A DNA stretch of 64,000 nt from Ramlibacter monticola (GCF_016722785.1 NZ_JAEQNE010000003.1:433001-497000); one strand, 5' to 3'; positions 38,741-47,012 are shown, counted from the stretch's first letter. Notes: generated by a model from the letters alone, not told the origin. Translations and numbers: made by a program.

Positions 38741-39168
38741 GGCTCTTCCTCCGTCTGCACTGCGTTCCAGTGGGTTCCGTCATCTCGCCGGGTCCAGGCC
38801 GTCGCAGCGCTGCCAGTGCGGCGCGGCGAAGGCCTTCGCGAGGCGACCATCTACTTCGTGCGGAAAGCCTCGCGGCCGTGGCTGCGGGCCCGTCGGGGGA
38901 ACCGCGGCGTCGTGCGCCGCGTTGTGTATGTATCTGAGTGTTGCAAAATCGGTGCCAAATGTAAAGCGTCGCTCAAGATTGAGCGAGGCGACATTTGAGT
39001 GGCGAAAGCCGTACGGGCCTGCACCTGCCAGGTGCGCGCGCGGTGAGAGTGGTGGGGATTCCCCGTAGTCCAGGCCCACGGCGATGCCTCGCGAATCCCC
39101 TGCCACGTCAGGGACAAGCGTCCGGCTTGCCGGCGCCTGCGTATCCAGCATGCCGCGCGCGCAGTGCC
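38741..39168. other. Gene-poor stretch with dyad symmetries, no convincing gene
   Basis: About 430 bases with lower GC than the neighbours in the middle. Open frames exist on both strands but lack ribosome binding sites and look like composition artefacts. It holds a large inverted repeat (38957-38996) and a small one, GCACCTG/CAGGTGC, at 39021-39035. It may be a regulatory or degraded region next to the sigma/anti-sigma remnant. Confidence 0.5.
38957..38996. repeat. 40-bp imperfect inverted repeat
   Basis: The core is a perfect 8-bp stem, TCGCTCAA (38969-38976) with TTGAGCGA (38979-38986), separated by two bases. Outer arms AAATGT (38957-38962) and ACATTT (38991-38996) pair again across small bulges. 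Candidate operator, structured RNA or remnant of a mobile element end. Confidence 0.55.
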
Positions 39169-39255
39169 GTGCGGGCTCCCATCGTCCGCAACGCCGCCAT
39201 GGCGGAAGAGGTGGTCGAGGATGCCTACTACCGGTTGTGGCGGCAGGCCGCGTGC
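39169..39255 (+). pseudogene. Fragment resembling ECF sigma factor region 2
   Basis: The frame encodes IVRNAAMAEEVVEDAYYRLW, which resembles the end of region 2 in ECF sigma factors (pattern AEEVVQE.FLRLWR). Upstream and downstream sequence in this frame does not continue a sigma factor. It ends where the cupin fragment begins, in another phase. Read together, this looks like a deleted sigma/anti-sigma pair. Short fragment, so only moderate trust. Confidence 0.4.
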
Positions 39256-39281
39256 TCTGGCAGCACGGAGGGCAGGCCGCG

Positions 39282-39503
39282 ATGCTCTATTACGCGCGGC
39301 CGGGCGCATCGGTCCCGATGCACACGCACGGCCACGACGAGGAATGCCTGATGGTGCAGGGCGAACTGTTCCTGGACGACATGCTGCTGCAGGAAGGCGA
39401 CTACCAGCTCGCGCCGGCCGGCACGGGCCACCGCATCACCGAGACGGACACGGGCGTGGTGATCTATGCGCACGGGGACCTGGACCTGAAATTCGTCGGC
39501 TGA
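39282..39503 (+). CDS. Cupin protein, resembling the C-terminal half of ChrR-type anti-sigma factor
   Basis: The 73-residue product has the cupin metal motif MHTHGHDEECLMVQGELF and the second half DYQLAPAGTGHRI, as in the C-terminal domain of ChrR/anti-ECF-sigma cupins. A ChrR protein also has an N-terminal zinc-binding anti-sigma domain, absent here. GGAGGG lies upstream of the ATG, so a short cupin could still be made. Homology to the anti-sigma type also extends upstream, from a GTG at 39252 (LWQHGGQAA). Confidence 0.65.
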   Translation: MLYYARPGASVPMHTHGHDEECLMVQGELFLDDMLLQEGDYQLAPAGTGHRITETDTGVVIYAHGDLDLKFVG

Positions 39504-39546
39504 AGCCCCGCGGAAGGGGCTTCCCATAACGATCGAACCCACGCGC

Positions 39547-40218
39547 TCACCTTCCGGCCCCGAGAGCCTCCCACTCCGCCAGCAGCAAGGTCTCGATGTC
39601 GTGCACCGGTCGACCCGTCGCCCGCGCGACCGCGTTCCTGTACGGCGGCATGTTCGTGCACTCCAGGACGATCTCGGCCACCTCCGGGTGGCGGCCGACG
39701 AGACGGAGCGCGGCCGACACGACGTCCCGCTCCGCCTGCGCCAGGTCCATCGTGCTGTCGTTCGAGAGGATGCGCCGGTGGAACTCGCAGCCGGGCTCGA
39801 CACCCTGCAGGGGCGTTCCGGCGGGAACGCCGGCGGCATCGAGAACGGCAGGCGTCAGGGACGCAGCGGCGATCGTCAGGATGCCGGGCCGGCGGCAGCG
39901 GGACACCTGCAGCAGGCTGGAGGTGACGACGGGCACGGCGAGCGCGCGCGACAAGGTCGCCTGCCAGCTCGCCAGGAAGCCGCAGCTGGTCGACAGCAGC
40001 GATGCGCCCTGGCGCTCCAACTCCAGTGCCGCGTCGAGGAAGGGTTGCAGCAGCGCGGGGTCCGCTTCGTTGACCACCCGATGGGGCGAAGCGCCCCGCA
40101 CCGTCGCGAAGCGCACGGGAATGCCGGCGCGCCCGTACGTTTGCGGATTTCCCACGTCGCCGACCGGCCGCGGGAACCGCGTGTCGAGCATCAGGATGCC
40201 GAGGAAGCCCTGGGGCAA
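39547..40218 (-). CDS. Aspartate/glutamate racemase family protein
   Basis: The 223-residue product opens LPQGFLGILMLDTRFPRP, followed by GNPQTYG, LLSTSCGFLA (first active-site Cys region), PAGTPLQGVE and IVLECTNMPPYRNAV (second Cys). The two-Cys, two-domain arrangement is that of the racemase superfamily, but substrates range from amino acids to hydantoins and maleate. The start is a TTG at 40218 with GAGG upstream, eleven bases after the ArsR stop. Third gene of the NIPSNAP-ArsR operon. Confidence 0.8.
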   Translation of the reverse strand: MPQGFLGILMLDTRFPRPVGDVGNPQTYGRAGIPVRFATVRGASPHRVVNEADPALLQPFLDAALELERQGASLLSTSCGFLASWQATLSRALAVPVVTSSLLQVSRCRRPGILTIAAASLTPAVLDAAGVPAGTPLQGVEPGCEFHRRILSNDSTMDLAQAERDVVSAALRLVGRHPEVAEIVLECTNMPPYRNAVARATGRPVHDIETLLLAEWEALGAGR

Positions 40219-40228
40219 GGCGACAGCC

Positions 40229-40918
40229 TCAATGGCCCGCCGCGCGCAATCGCGGCAGCAACTCCTGCTCGCCTCGCGGCGTGAGGTCCACCACCCTTCC
40301 ATGCGTCCGGCGCAGCCAGCCCGCTTCGAGGAAGTGGCCGAAGATCTCGTCGGCGAGCTGGCCCGCGAGGTGGTCGCGACGCTCCGACCAGTCCAGGCAT
40401 CGGTACGCATACCGGCGCCGGCCGCTGGGCGGGCTCGGTTGCAGGCCCATGGCCTGCAGCCACGTGCAGCCGGCCGGCGTCAGCGCATAGCCCTCCGCTG
40501 CGTCTTCCAGTCCGCCGCGCGACACCAGGGCCTCGAACAGCTGGATCGCCAACTGCCCGGCCAGGTGGCCGTAGCAGCACCGGGCGCGGCGCAGGCGCCT
40601 GCGTTCGGGATGCGACCAGCTCCGGTCGTGCTCGTCGCGCTCCGCCACCAGGGCAAGCGCCTCCAGCGCATGCGCCACTTCGGCATCGGCGAGCCGGAAA
40701 TAGCGGTGCCGCCCGCGGGGCTCGCAGACGACGAAGCGGGCATCCAGCAGCTTGCCCAGGTGCCCGCTGGCCGTGGCCGCCGTGACCGAGGCGGCCTTCG
40801 CCAGTTCGCCGGCGCTGGCGTACTCGCCCGACAGCAGGTAGGCCAGCATGCGCGAGCGCGCGGGGTCGGCCACCAGGGCGGCGACGCGGGCGAGGCGGGG
40901 TTCGTGCGATGCGGTCAT
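40229..40918 (-). CDS. ArsR-family transcriptional regulator with extra C-terminal domain
   Basis: The 229-residue product has an N-terminal winged helix ([52 protein letters not shown]) and a longer C-terminal region with [19 protein letters not shown]. The standard ArsR metal-box cysteines are not obvious. It overlaps the NIPSNAP stop by three bases. A strong dyad upstream of the operon (41284-41307) could be its operator. It likely controls its own operon. Confidence 0.85.
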   Translation of the reverse strand: MTASHEPRLARVAALVADPARSRMLAYLLSGEYASAGELAKAASVTAATASGHLGKLLDARFVVCEPRGRHRYFRLADAEVAHALEALALVAERDEHDRSWSHPERRRLRRARCCYGHLAGQLAIQLFEALVSRGGLEDAAEGYALTPAGCTWLQAMGLQPSPPSGRRRYAYRCLDWSERRDHLAGQLADEIFGHFLEAGWLRRTHGRVVDLTPRGEQELLPRLRAAGH

Positions 40919-41229
40919 GGGGCGGCGGGCACATTCTCCAGCCAACTGCGCTCTTCGCGGAGAATGAAACGCTCCGCCTGCGCTCGCTCGAAGTTGGCAC
41001 GACCGTCGGGGTCGGCCTGGAGGGCGGCGCGGTAGCGCTCGTAGCCGGCCAGGTCCTCGAAGCCGACCAGGCCCCAGGCCACGTCGTTGCTGCCTTCGTG
41101 CGGCAGGAAGTAGCCGATCAGGTGGCCGCCGCAACGGGGAATGACGGCCGACCAGGCCTCGGCGTAGCGCCTGAAGGCTTCGCGCTGGAAGGGGTCGATC
41201 TGGTAGCGGATGAAGCAGGTGATAGCCAT
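40915..41229 (-). CDS. NIPSNAP family protein
   Basis: The 104-residue ferredoxin-like protein has [42 protein letters not shown] and [12 protein letters not shown], all typical of NIPSNAP. The reaction is unknown; the family is common in monooxygenase-like or catabolic operons. First gene of a three-gene operon with the ArsR regulator and racemase. Confidence 0.88.
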   Translation of the reverse strand: MAITCFIRYQIDPFQREAFRRYAEAWSAVIPRCGGHLIGYFLPHEGSNDVAWGLVGFEDLAGYERYRAALQADPDGRANFERAQAERFILREERSWLENVPAAP

Positions 41230-41283
41230 GGCGTTCGCTGGTGGGTTGCGATGGCACGCACTGTGCGCCGCCGAGCCGGTGCA

Positions 41284-41307
41284 ACGCTTCGGTCGAGGCC
41301 GAAGCGT
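41284..41307. promoter_or_regulatory. Perfect 9-bp inverted repeat upstream of the NIPSNAP-ArsR operon
   Basis: ACGCTTCGG (41284-41292) and CCGAAGCGT (41299-41307) around six bases, 55 bases before the NIPSNAP start. ArsR-type repressors bind inverted repeats near their own promoter, so this is a candidate operator; it could also act on the lipoprotein gene at 41429. Confidence 0.45.
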
Positions 41308-41428
41308 CGCGGCCGCCTGCTGCTCGACTGCATCCCGTGTCCGGCATGTTGACCGACGGCAACGCGCAAGCTGCGTTCCCGTGCCAATCTTTCACTTCCC
41401 ATCAACCCATCCGAACCGAGGCCACGCC

Positions 41429-41578
41429 ATGCGACTGCTTTCGTTCCGCGCCTGCCTCCTTGCCACCTTGCTCCTGCTCGCGGGCTGTGGCAGCGCGCCC
41501 ATCGCGCAGATGTGCGATCCCTTCGAACCACCCAACTGCGCGCAGCACGCCAGCTACGTGATCGTCCATCCCGATTGA
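41429..41578 (+). CDS. Short lipoprotein, 49 residues
   Basis: A lipoprotein signal (LLATLLLLAGC, lipobox Leu-Ala-Gly-Cys) and a mature part of about 31 residues with two further cysteines (CDPFEPPNC). GAGG lies upstream of the ATG. Function unknown. Confidence 0.6.
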   Translation: MRLLSFRACLLATLLLLAGCGSAPIAQMCDPFEPPNCAQHASYVIVHPD

Positions 41579-41667
41579 AGCGGGAGTCGGTGCGCCGCGT
41601 CCACTCGGGCCGACGTGCCGACCCGCTCGTGAACTCGCCATCTGACAAGGACGTGAGGAGGGACTGA

Positions 41668-42066
41668 ATGCTGCAGCGGCGAACTTTCGTGTCGAGCATC
41701 GCTTGCGCGGGATTGATTGCGGGTGCCATCGGGACTGCAAGCAGCGTGCGGGCGCAGCGTCCGGTGCACCCGATCGTGCGCCCGCCTCGCCCCGGAGGAC
41801 CGCTCGGCCCGGGCCGCCTCGACACGGGCGCGGGCGTGGCGTCGGGTCCGCTGCCGGGGGTCTTCGTCGTCGTGGCCGTGGACACCCAGGCCGACACGCT
41901 GCAGTTGCGCGACGAAGGCGGCCGCACTGGCGTCGTGCACGTGCAGGGCGACATGTTCGACCTCGCCTCGCTGAAGCCGGGCGACGAGGTGGAGGTCGAC
42001 TTCCTGGTGCCCCAGCCCGGCGACACCAGGCTGGAGGCGGGTGGCCTCTGGAAGGTGCAGCGCTGA
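41668..42066 (+). CDS. Hypothetical exported protein
   Basis: The 132-residue product has a signal peptide with paired Arg (LQRRTFVSSIACAG), a Pro/Gly/Arg-rich linker and a C-terminal beta-rich domain (VFVVVAVDTQADTLQLRDEG, LASLKPGDEVEVDFLVPQPG). The domain pattern resembles the next gene's protein, which also begins with a TAVDAEARL-type strand. No family was recognised. Confidence 0.65.
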   Translation: MLQRRTFVSSIACAGLIAGAIGTASSVRAQRPVHPIVRPPRPGGPLGPGRLDTGAGVASGPLPGVFVVVAVDTQADTLQLRDEGGRTGVVHVQGDMFDLASLKPGDEVEVDFLVPQPGDTRLEAGGLWKVQR

Positions 42067-42275
42067 GTCGCGACCGCGGCCCTCGGTGGTTGTGGGCCGG
42101 ACTGGCGATCGCGTCCTGGCTCAGCTTGCGAGGCGCGCGAGGCGCGCGAGCCCGCTCGAAATGTAAAACCGGTTTGCGGACGCCACCGACGGCGGGCTGG
42201 CGCGCGAGAATGGGACCTATGTCCAATGGCGCGCCGACTCCTTCGCGCGACCATCACGGTCTGGAGGTCGCCGCG

Positions 42276-42860
42276 ATGTACCGGCTTCACCTGCTTGCAT
42301 TCTGCGTGACGCTGGCCGGCTCGCTTGCCGCGCCGATGGCCACCGCAGCCGACTGGGGCTACCAGATCGGAACGCGTCTCGGCGATGGTCGCGACATGGT
42401 CATGCGATCGTCCGCCACCGGCACCGTCACTGCCGTCGATGCCGAGGCGCGCCTGATGGCACTGAAGCTTGCCGCCGGCAGCATGATCTTCCGCCTGGAC
42501 TCGACGATCCCCAACGTGGAGCAGATCCAGGTCGGTGGCCACGTACGGGTAGGCTACGTGGCCGGCTACCTGATCAAGGCGCGCAAGGGCGCCACGGAGC
42601 CGCGCAAGCCGCCGCTCCCGGTGGCCGTCGAAAATCGCGAGTCGCCAGGCATCGATGCCTACGAGCCTCCCCTCACCTTCGCCGCCGACGTGGTGTCCGT
42701 GGACCGGACCAACCTCAAACTGCTGCTGAAAGTCCCCGGCGGGCAACTCGAGGACCTCTCGGTCTACGACCGAAGCTCGCTCGTCGGCGTGCGCGCCGGA
42801 GACCAGATCTGGGTCTCCATGCTCCAGGCCGTCGCGCTGGACGTCACCATCCTTCCCTGA
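42276..42860 (+). CDS. Hypothetical exported protein
   Basis: The 194-residue product has a signal peptide ending at TATAA (about residue 24). The mature part has two similar beta-rich units: GTVTAVDAEARLMALKLAAG with GGHVRVGYVAGYL, and AADVVSVDRTNLKLLLKVPG with AGDQIWVSML. The repeat suggests two OB-like or SH3-like domains, similar in pattern to the single domain of the preceding gene. GGAGG eight bases upstream fixes ATG 42276. Function unknown. Confidence 0.65.
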   Translation: MYRLHLLAFCVTLAGSLAAPMATAADWGYQIGTRLGDGRDMVMRSSATGTVTAVDAEARLMALKLAAGSMIFRLDSTIPNVEQIQVGGHVRVGYVAGYLIKARKGATEPRKPPLPVAVENRESPGIDAYEPPLTFAADVVSVDRTNLKLLLKVPGGQLEDLSVYDRSSLVGVRAGDQIWVSMLQAVALDVTILP

Positions 42861-43281
42861 GCGCCTGCTCCGCAGAGCGGATGTTTCTCCCTCTCCCTGC
42901 GAGGGGGTGTCGGGGTGAGGTCGCCCGCGGCGTGCCGCCGCTACACCTGTAAGTGCTGTGTGGATTGGCCGGCAGGCGCAGGCGCGCGAGGGTGCTGTTC
43001 ACGATCGTAACCAGGGCGCGACCCGATCGATGCTCGCGCGCTGTCCAGGCGCCTCCAGGCTTTGCCATCAGCGGGCGATGCGCACACCGGCCTCGCGCCA
43101 CACACAGTGACATCACCGTGGAGGATCCGCGGCTCGGCTGCGGTCCGGAACTTCCCCGTGGACCGATTCCGTCACGCGCGGCAGGCAACCCGTAAGCCGG
43201 GTAAGAGTGCGGCGCAGAGCGCTGCGAAGGCCCTTCTTGCCCCTAATCTGCGGGGTCCCTGTTCTCCTCCAAGGAGTTTTC
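42861..43281. other. Intergenic stretch with a CCCTCTCCC/GGGTGAGG element, no gene seen
   Basis: About 420 bases without a supported gene. At 42889-42922 it holds a CCCTCTCCCTGCGAGGG hairpin followed by GGGGTGAGG, resembling the short extragenic palindromic repeats that are common in proteobacteria. The rest shows only short open frames without ribosome binding sites; the promoter of the 43282 gene should be here. Confidence 0.45.
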
Positions 43282-43602
43282 ATGAAACGTCCGAATGCAT
43301 TCCTGTTCGTTGCCGCGGGCCTGGTCGCCGGCCTCGCGTTCGCGCAGCAGCCGCAAGGCATGGTCAAGGTCGATCTCGGCACGGTGGCCAACACGGTCGC
43401 CAAGAACATGAACGTCGAAGCCGAGAAGATCCCGGCCTCGGTGCAACTCCCCGTCGGGATCGCCGCCACGACCTGCGGTGTTCCGGCGGCCAAGCTGGCG
43501 CCGGGCGCCGGCGGCGAGATGGCGTCCTGCCAGGCGACCACCACGTCGGTGGTGCTGGAGGAATTCCTGGGCAAGCAGCTGAAGGCCGCCCCGAAGCAAT
43601 AG
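43282..43602 (+). CDS. Hypothetical exported protein
   Basis: The 106-residue product has a signal peptide ending at AFA (about residue 20) and a mature part with two cysteines (TTCGVPAAK and ASCQATT), perhaps forming a disulfide. AAGGAG precedes the ATG. No family was recognised. The stop codon sits in a hairpin shared with the convergent gene. Confidence 0.65.
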   Translation: MKRPNAFLFVAAGLVAGLAFAQQPQGMVKVDLGTVANTVAKNMNVEAEKIPASVQLPVGIAATTCGVPAAKLAPGAGGEMASCQATTTSVVLEEFLGKQLKAAPKQ

Positions 43603-43618
43603 CGCTTCCCGCGCGCTA
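43600..43618. terminator. Short hairpin containing both convergent stop codons
   Basis: TAGCGC (43600-43605) pairs with GCGCTA (43613-43618) around seven bases. Each arm carries one of the opposing TAG stops. The stem is only 6 bp, so termination is weakly supported. Confidence 0.4.
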
Positions 43619-43933
43619 AGCCTGCGCTGGTCGAGGCAGCTCCCAGCCCAGCACCTCGGCCAGCCGCGTCACCACCCACGAGACCTCGCCCGGCTCCAGG
43701 CCGGTTCCGGCATCCGAGAGCGCGAGCTCCATCCGCGCCAGCGTCTCGCGCTCACTGCCGCCCGACTTGAAGTGCGCGCTCGCCGCCTGTTCGGCGGAGA
43801 GCTGCGCGAGGTCCTCGCACAGCTCGTAGCGCGCGCGCACCGTGGGCATCGGTTGCAGCAGGCGATGCCCGCCGGGGGAAGTGAAAAGCGCCAGGAAAGA
43901 TGGCGGCACTTCGATCTGGTTGAAGTCGTCCAT
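43616..43933 (-). CDS. Hypothetical protein
   Basis: This 105-residue soluble protein opens with MDDFNQIEVPPSFLALFTSP, and has a Leu-rich helical middle with RARYELCEDLAQ and a C-terminal VTRLAEVLGWELP helix. No signal peptide. An earlier in-frame ATG at 43963 is possible; neither has a clear ribosome binding site. Family not recognised. Confidence 0.6.
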   Translation of the reverse strand: MDDFNQIEVPPSFLALFTSPGGHRLLQPMPTVRARYELCEDLAQLSAEQAASAHFKSGGSERETLARMELALSDAGTGLEPGEVSWVVTRLAEVLGWELPRPAQA

Positions 43934-44095
43934 GCGTGCGGGAAGTAGAGCCTGTCGAAGCATAGCGGCCCCGCGCCGATGCGGAATGCCCCGCCTTCCG
44001 CGCGCAATTCCTCGACTGCCTGGCCAGCGAGGCCCACGAGAGCCGCTGCCGGGTGCACTTCTGCCTCGCCCGTCGCGCTTGATGCGCCAGGCGCC

Positions 44096-45112
44096 TCAGG
44101 CGTGCAGTTCCACCACGTCGCCGTCCTCGACGACGTGCTCCGGGCCGACGTGCTGGCCATCGAACGCGGAGTGGCCCCACACGCGCGCATAGCGCAGCGA
44201 GCGCGCCACGTCGCCATGGACCTGCCGGGCCACGTCGCCCACCGTCTGGCCGCGGCGCAGCGTGAACGGGCGATGCTTGTCGGCGGCGTGGCCGGGCAGC
44301 TTCGTATAGACGCGCACGATGCCCAGGTGGCGGAACAACCACGGCCCGACCTCCCCCAGCCCCTGCGCGCTCTCCGCCGAGACGGCGAGCATCGGCCACT
44401 GCGCGCGGCTCAAGTCCCGCAACACCTGCAATTCGGCGTCGGCGTCGGCGCTGCCGTCGGCCTTGTTCGCCAGCAGGAGGGCGGGCAGCCGCAGCGCGAA
44501 AGGGTCTTCCTCCAGGGCGGAGGGGTCCGCATCGCCGGGCCAAGGCCCTCCCAGCGTCACGCGTTGCTGCGCCAGCACGTCCTGCACGGACTGCAACTGG
44601 TCGACGCACTCCGGGTCGCCGAGGTCCACCACCAGCAGCGCGGCATCGGCCGTCTGCAGGGAGTTCACCAGCCAGGGCACCGGATGCTCCGCGCTGACCG
44701 GCGGCAGGTCGACCAGCTGCAAGTGGACGTCCTCGAAGGGCAGCATCCCGGCCTCGGGATACTGCGTGGTGAAAGGGTAGGGCCCGACGTGCGCGCTGGA
44801 ACCGGTCAGCCGCGCATGCAGCGACGACTTGCCGGCGTTCGGCGGGCCGAGCAGCGCCAGCTGGGCGGCCCCTTCGGGGCGGATGACGAGCGTGGGCCCG
44901 CCGTGGACCCCGCCCTTGCGCAGGCCGCCCTCGATCTGGTCCGCCAGGTCCTTGATCCGCGCCTTGATGTCGGCCTGGAGGTGCTCGGTGCCCTTGTGCT
45001 TGGGGATGGTCCGCAGCATCTCGCGCAGCGTCCCCAGCCGTTCGTGCGGGTCGCGCGTCTTGCGGAAGGCAGCTTCGGCCGCCTTGTACTCGGGCGAGAG
45101 GTTGGCGGGCAC
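44096..45112 (-). CDS. DRG/Obg-like GTPase with C-terminal TGS domain
   Basis: The 338-residue product has a helical N-terminus, then the GTPase core: G1 LLGPPNAGKSS (about residues 88-97), G3 LVDLPPVS with Pro where Gly is usual, and G4 LLANKADG. The last 70 residues form a TGS domain (RVYTKLPGHAADKHRPFTL, GDVVELHA). This layout is closest to the DRG branch of the Obg family, better known from archaea and eukaryotes. Such GTPases bind ribosomes; the exact role is unknown. It stands alone. Confidence 0.85.
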   Translation of the reverse strand: MPANLSPEYKAAEAAFRKTRDPHERLGTLREMLRTIPKHKGTEHLQADIKARIKDLADQIEGGLRKGGVHGGPTLVIRPEGAAQLALLGPPNAGKSSLHARLTGSSAHVGPYPFTTQYPEAGMLPFEDVHLQLVDLPPVSAEHPVPWLVNSLQTADAALLVVDLGDPECVDQLQSVQDVLAQQRVTLGGPWPGDADPSALEEDPFALRLPALLLANKADGSADADAELQVLRDLSRAQWPMLAVSAESAQGLGEVGPWLFRHLGIVRVYTKLPGHAADKHRPFTLRRGQTVGDVARQVHGDVARSLRYARVWGHSAFDGQHVGPEHVVEDGDVVELHA

Positions 45113-45179
45113 GCCCCGACCTTAATGCAGCGGCCGCGCCGCGTCGAGCACGGGCCGAGGGAGGCGTATTCTCCGCGGC

Positions 45180-45701
45180 GTGCCACCCCCTCCGCCGCCC
45201 CTGCACTGGCGCGGGATGCAGCACGGCGACCTCCCGGCACTGATGGAGATCGCCGCGGCCGCCCATCCCGACTTCCCGGAAGACGAAGCCGTCTTCGCCG
45301 AGCGCCTGCGCCTTTTTCCGGCCGGGTGCCGGACGCTGGTCGGCGCGCGCGGGCGTCTGTACGGCTATGTGTTGAGCCACCCCTGGCAGGAAGCCTTGCC
45401 CGTCCCGCTCGACTCGCTGCTGGCGACCCTGCCGGCCCGGCCGGAAACCCTGTACCTGCATGACCTGGCCTTGCTGCCGGGCGCGCGTGGCAGCGGTGCG
45501 GCGGGCGAGGTGGTGCGTGAGCTGCTCGGGCTGGCGCGCGGCCTGGGCCTGCACTCCGTGTCGCTGGTCGCGGTGAGCGGCTCCGCGGGTTTCTGGGGCC
45601 GGCAGGGCTTCGAGGCCCGGAGCACGGCCGCGCGGGAGTTACGGTGCTACGGCGACGACGCCGTCTTCATGGTGCACGCGTTCGCGGGGGCCGAGACGTG
45701 A
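45180..45701 (+). CDS. GNAT-family N-acetyltransferase
   Basis: The 173-residue product has the GNAT order: MQHGDLPALMEIAAAAHPDF, YGYVLSHPW, YLHDLALLPGARGSGAAGEVV (acetyl-CoA pyrophosphate loop) and a C-terminal FWGRQGFEAR. The substrate is not known. The start is a GTG at 45180, with an in-frame ATG at 45216 as an alternative. It is divergent from the GTPase and convergent with a small membrane protein gene. Confidence 0.8.
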   Translation: MPPPPPPLHWRGMQHGDLPALMEIAAAAHPDFPEDEAVFAERLRLFPAGCRTLVGARGRLYGYVLSHPWQEALPVPLDSLLATLPARPETLYLHDLALLPGARGSGAAGEVVRELLGLARGLGLHSVSLVAVSGSAGFWGRQGFEARSTAARELRCYGDDAVFMVHAFAGAET

Positions 45702-45714
45702 GCGAACCCGGCCG

Positions 45715-45948
45715 TCAAACCCGGCGGCGAACCAGCTCGCAGAGGGCGTAGACCGGAACGCAGGCGCCGATCACGATGGTTGCCGTGAGCAGGCAAGCCG
45801 TGCGCTCCGTCGGGGCGGACGTGAAGAGGGCCATGAGCGCGATGGCCGGGGCGTAGAGCAGGTACAGGGCGGCCAGCAGGCGTCCCCAACCGCCACGGAC
45901 CGGTTCCGCACGGATCGGCTCGGAATCGATGGCGGTTGCATGAGACAT
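45715..45948 (-). CDS. Small hypothetical membrane protein
   Basis: The 77-residue product has two membrane helices (LLAALYLLYAPAIALMALF and LLTATIVIGACVPVYAL). GGGAGG seven bases before ATG 45948 is a good ribosome binding site. Function unknown. Confidence 0.6.
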   Translation of the reverse strand: MSHATAIDSEPIRAEPVRGGWGRLLAALYLLYAPAIALMALFTSAPTERTACLLTATIVIGACVPVYALCELVRRRV

Positions 45949-46270
45949 CTCTGGCCCTCCCAATGAGTATGTCCCGCCACGATACGGTCCGGGCTCGTTC
46001 GCCGGAACGCCCGAACGTGCCGAAGGGGGTCCCACCCTCGGGCCTTTCTTGCCAGCCGCGGCGGCTTCCCGGGATCGTCCGGCGGCGCCCGTATGGGACG
46101 TTGGACCAATAGCGCGGCGGCAGCGTTCGGGGCACCCTCGCGTCCGGGTGTGGTCGCGCGCGCATCTTCCTTTCCCCAACCCGCTCCGACCGGGCCCTCC
46201 CGGCGAGCCGATGTGCGCACTGGACTCGGGTCGGCCCAGCTATTCGTCGGCCCGTCAACTGGAGACTTTC
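45949..46270. other. Divergent intergenic region, no gene seen
   Basis: 322 bases between two divergent small genes. It contains an imperfect dyad near 46018-46040 (CCGAAGGGGG and ACCCTCGG) and presumably both promoters. No supported open frame. Confidence 0.4.
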
Positions 46271-46612
46271 ATGACCAAGTCGCTTCTCGTCATCTGTGCC
46301 GCGGTCGCGGCGTTCGGCGCCTCCCAGCTGACTTTTGCCCAGACTCCTCGGCCGGAGGAAGACACCGCCAAGGCCAGCAAGCCGGCCACGAAGGCGGAAA
46401 AGGAAGCCGCCAAGGAAAAGCGGCGTGCCGCCGGCAAGGACGTGGCCGCCAAGGACCAAGGCCGGCTGGAAGACCAGCCCACCAAGCCCGGCTCGGCCGT
46501 CAAGGTCTCGGACGAGGAAAAGGCCCTCGGCAAGGCGAAGCGCCAGGCCGCCGGCAAGGAAGCCGCCAAGGCCGGATCGGGCCGCCTCGACGACGTCGAC
46601 ACGAAGAAGTAA
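46271..46612 (+). CDS. Hypothetical exported Lys/Ala-rich protein with internal repeat
   Basis: The 113-residue product has a signal peptide ending at TFAQ (about residue 24). The mature part is very rich in Lys, Ala and Glu and contains two similar units, AKEKRRAAGKDVAAKDQGRLED and LGKAKRQAAGKEAAKAGSGRLDD-like. It is probably helical or disordered in the periplasm. GGAG upstream supports the ATG. Function unknown. Confidence 0.6.
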   Translation: MTKSLLVICAAVAAFGASQLTFAQTPRPEEDTAKASKPATKAEKEAAKEKRRAAGKDVAAKDQGRLEDQPTKPGSAVKVSDEEKALGKAKRQAAGKEAAKAGSGRLDDVDTKK

Positions 46613-46793
46613 GCCGCGAGCTCCTGCGCGTGGGCTGCACGCGCCGGCTTCGAGGTCCCTCGGAACCCGCACCGGCGCGATGGCACCGGTGCGCATTCGC
46701 CCAAGCACCCCCCGGACCGCATCCCAAGCCGCAGCGGGTAATCGCGGGGACTCGGAGCGCGCCCGCGCCCGGAGGTGCTCGCGTGCGGGAGGC

Positions 46794-47012
46794 TTACCTC
46801 GCGCCGGAGCCCGAGCCGGCGCCGCCGGCGCTGCCGCCGCCACCGCCACCGCCCGGGCTCACCGCGGCGGGATTGCCCGAGCGGTTGGCATCCGAGCTGT
46901 TCTTCGTCTCGGCGGGGTTCGACGTGTTGTTGCCCATGCGCGAGGTGCTTCCCGTGGACGAGCAGGCGGCGAGCGCCAGCGCGACGAAGATGGCGGCAAG
47001 GAGTTTGTCCAT
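46794..47012 (-). CDS. Short Gly/Ser-rich lipoprotein
   Basis: The 72-residue product has a lipobox LALAAC in the signal region and a mature part rich in Ser, Asn and Gly (PGGGGGGGSAGGAGSGSG). Function unknown; the ribosome binding site is weak. Confidence 0.5.
   Translation of the reverse strand: MDKLLAAIFVALALAACSSTGSTSRMGNNTSNPAETKNSSDANRSGNPAAVSPGGGGGGGSAGGAGSGSGAR

Noticed and set aside
38780..39151. Minus-strand frame of 123 codons in the gene-poor stretch
   Set aside because: No ribosome binding site, no motif and coverage of the inverted repeats; treated as chance.
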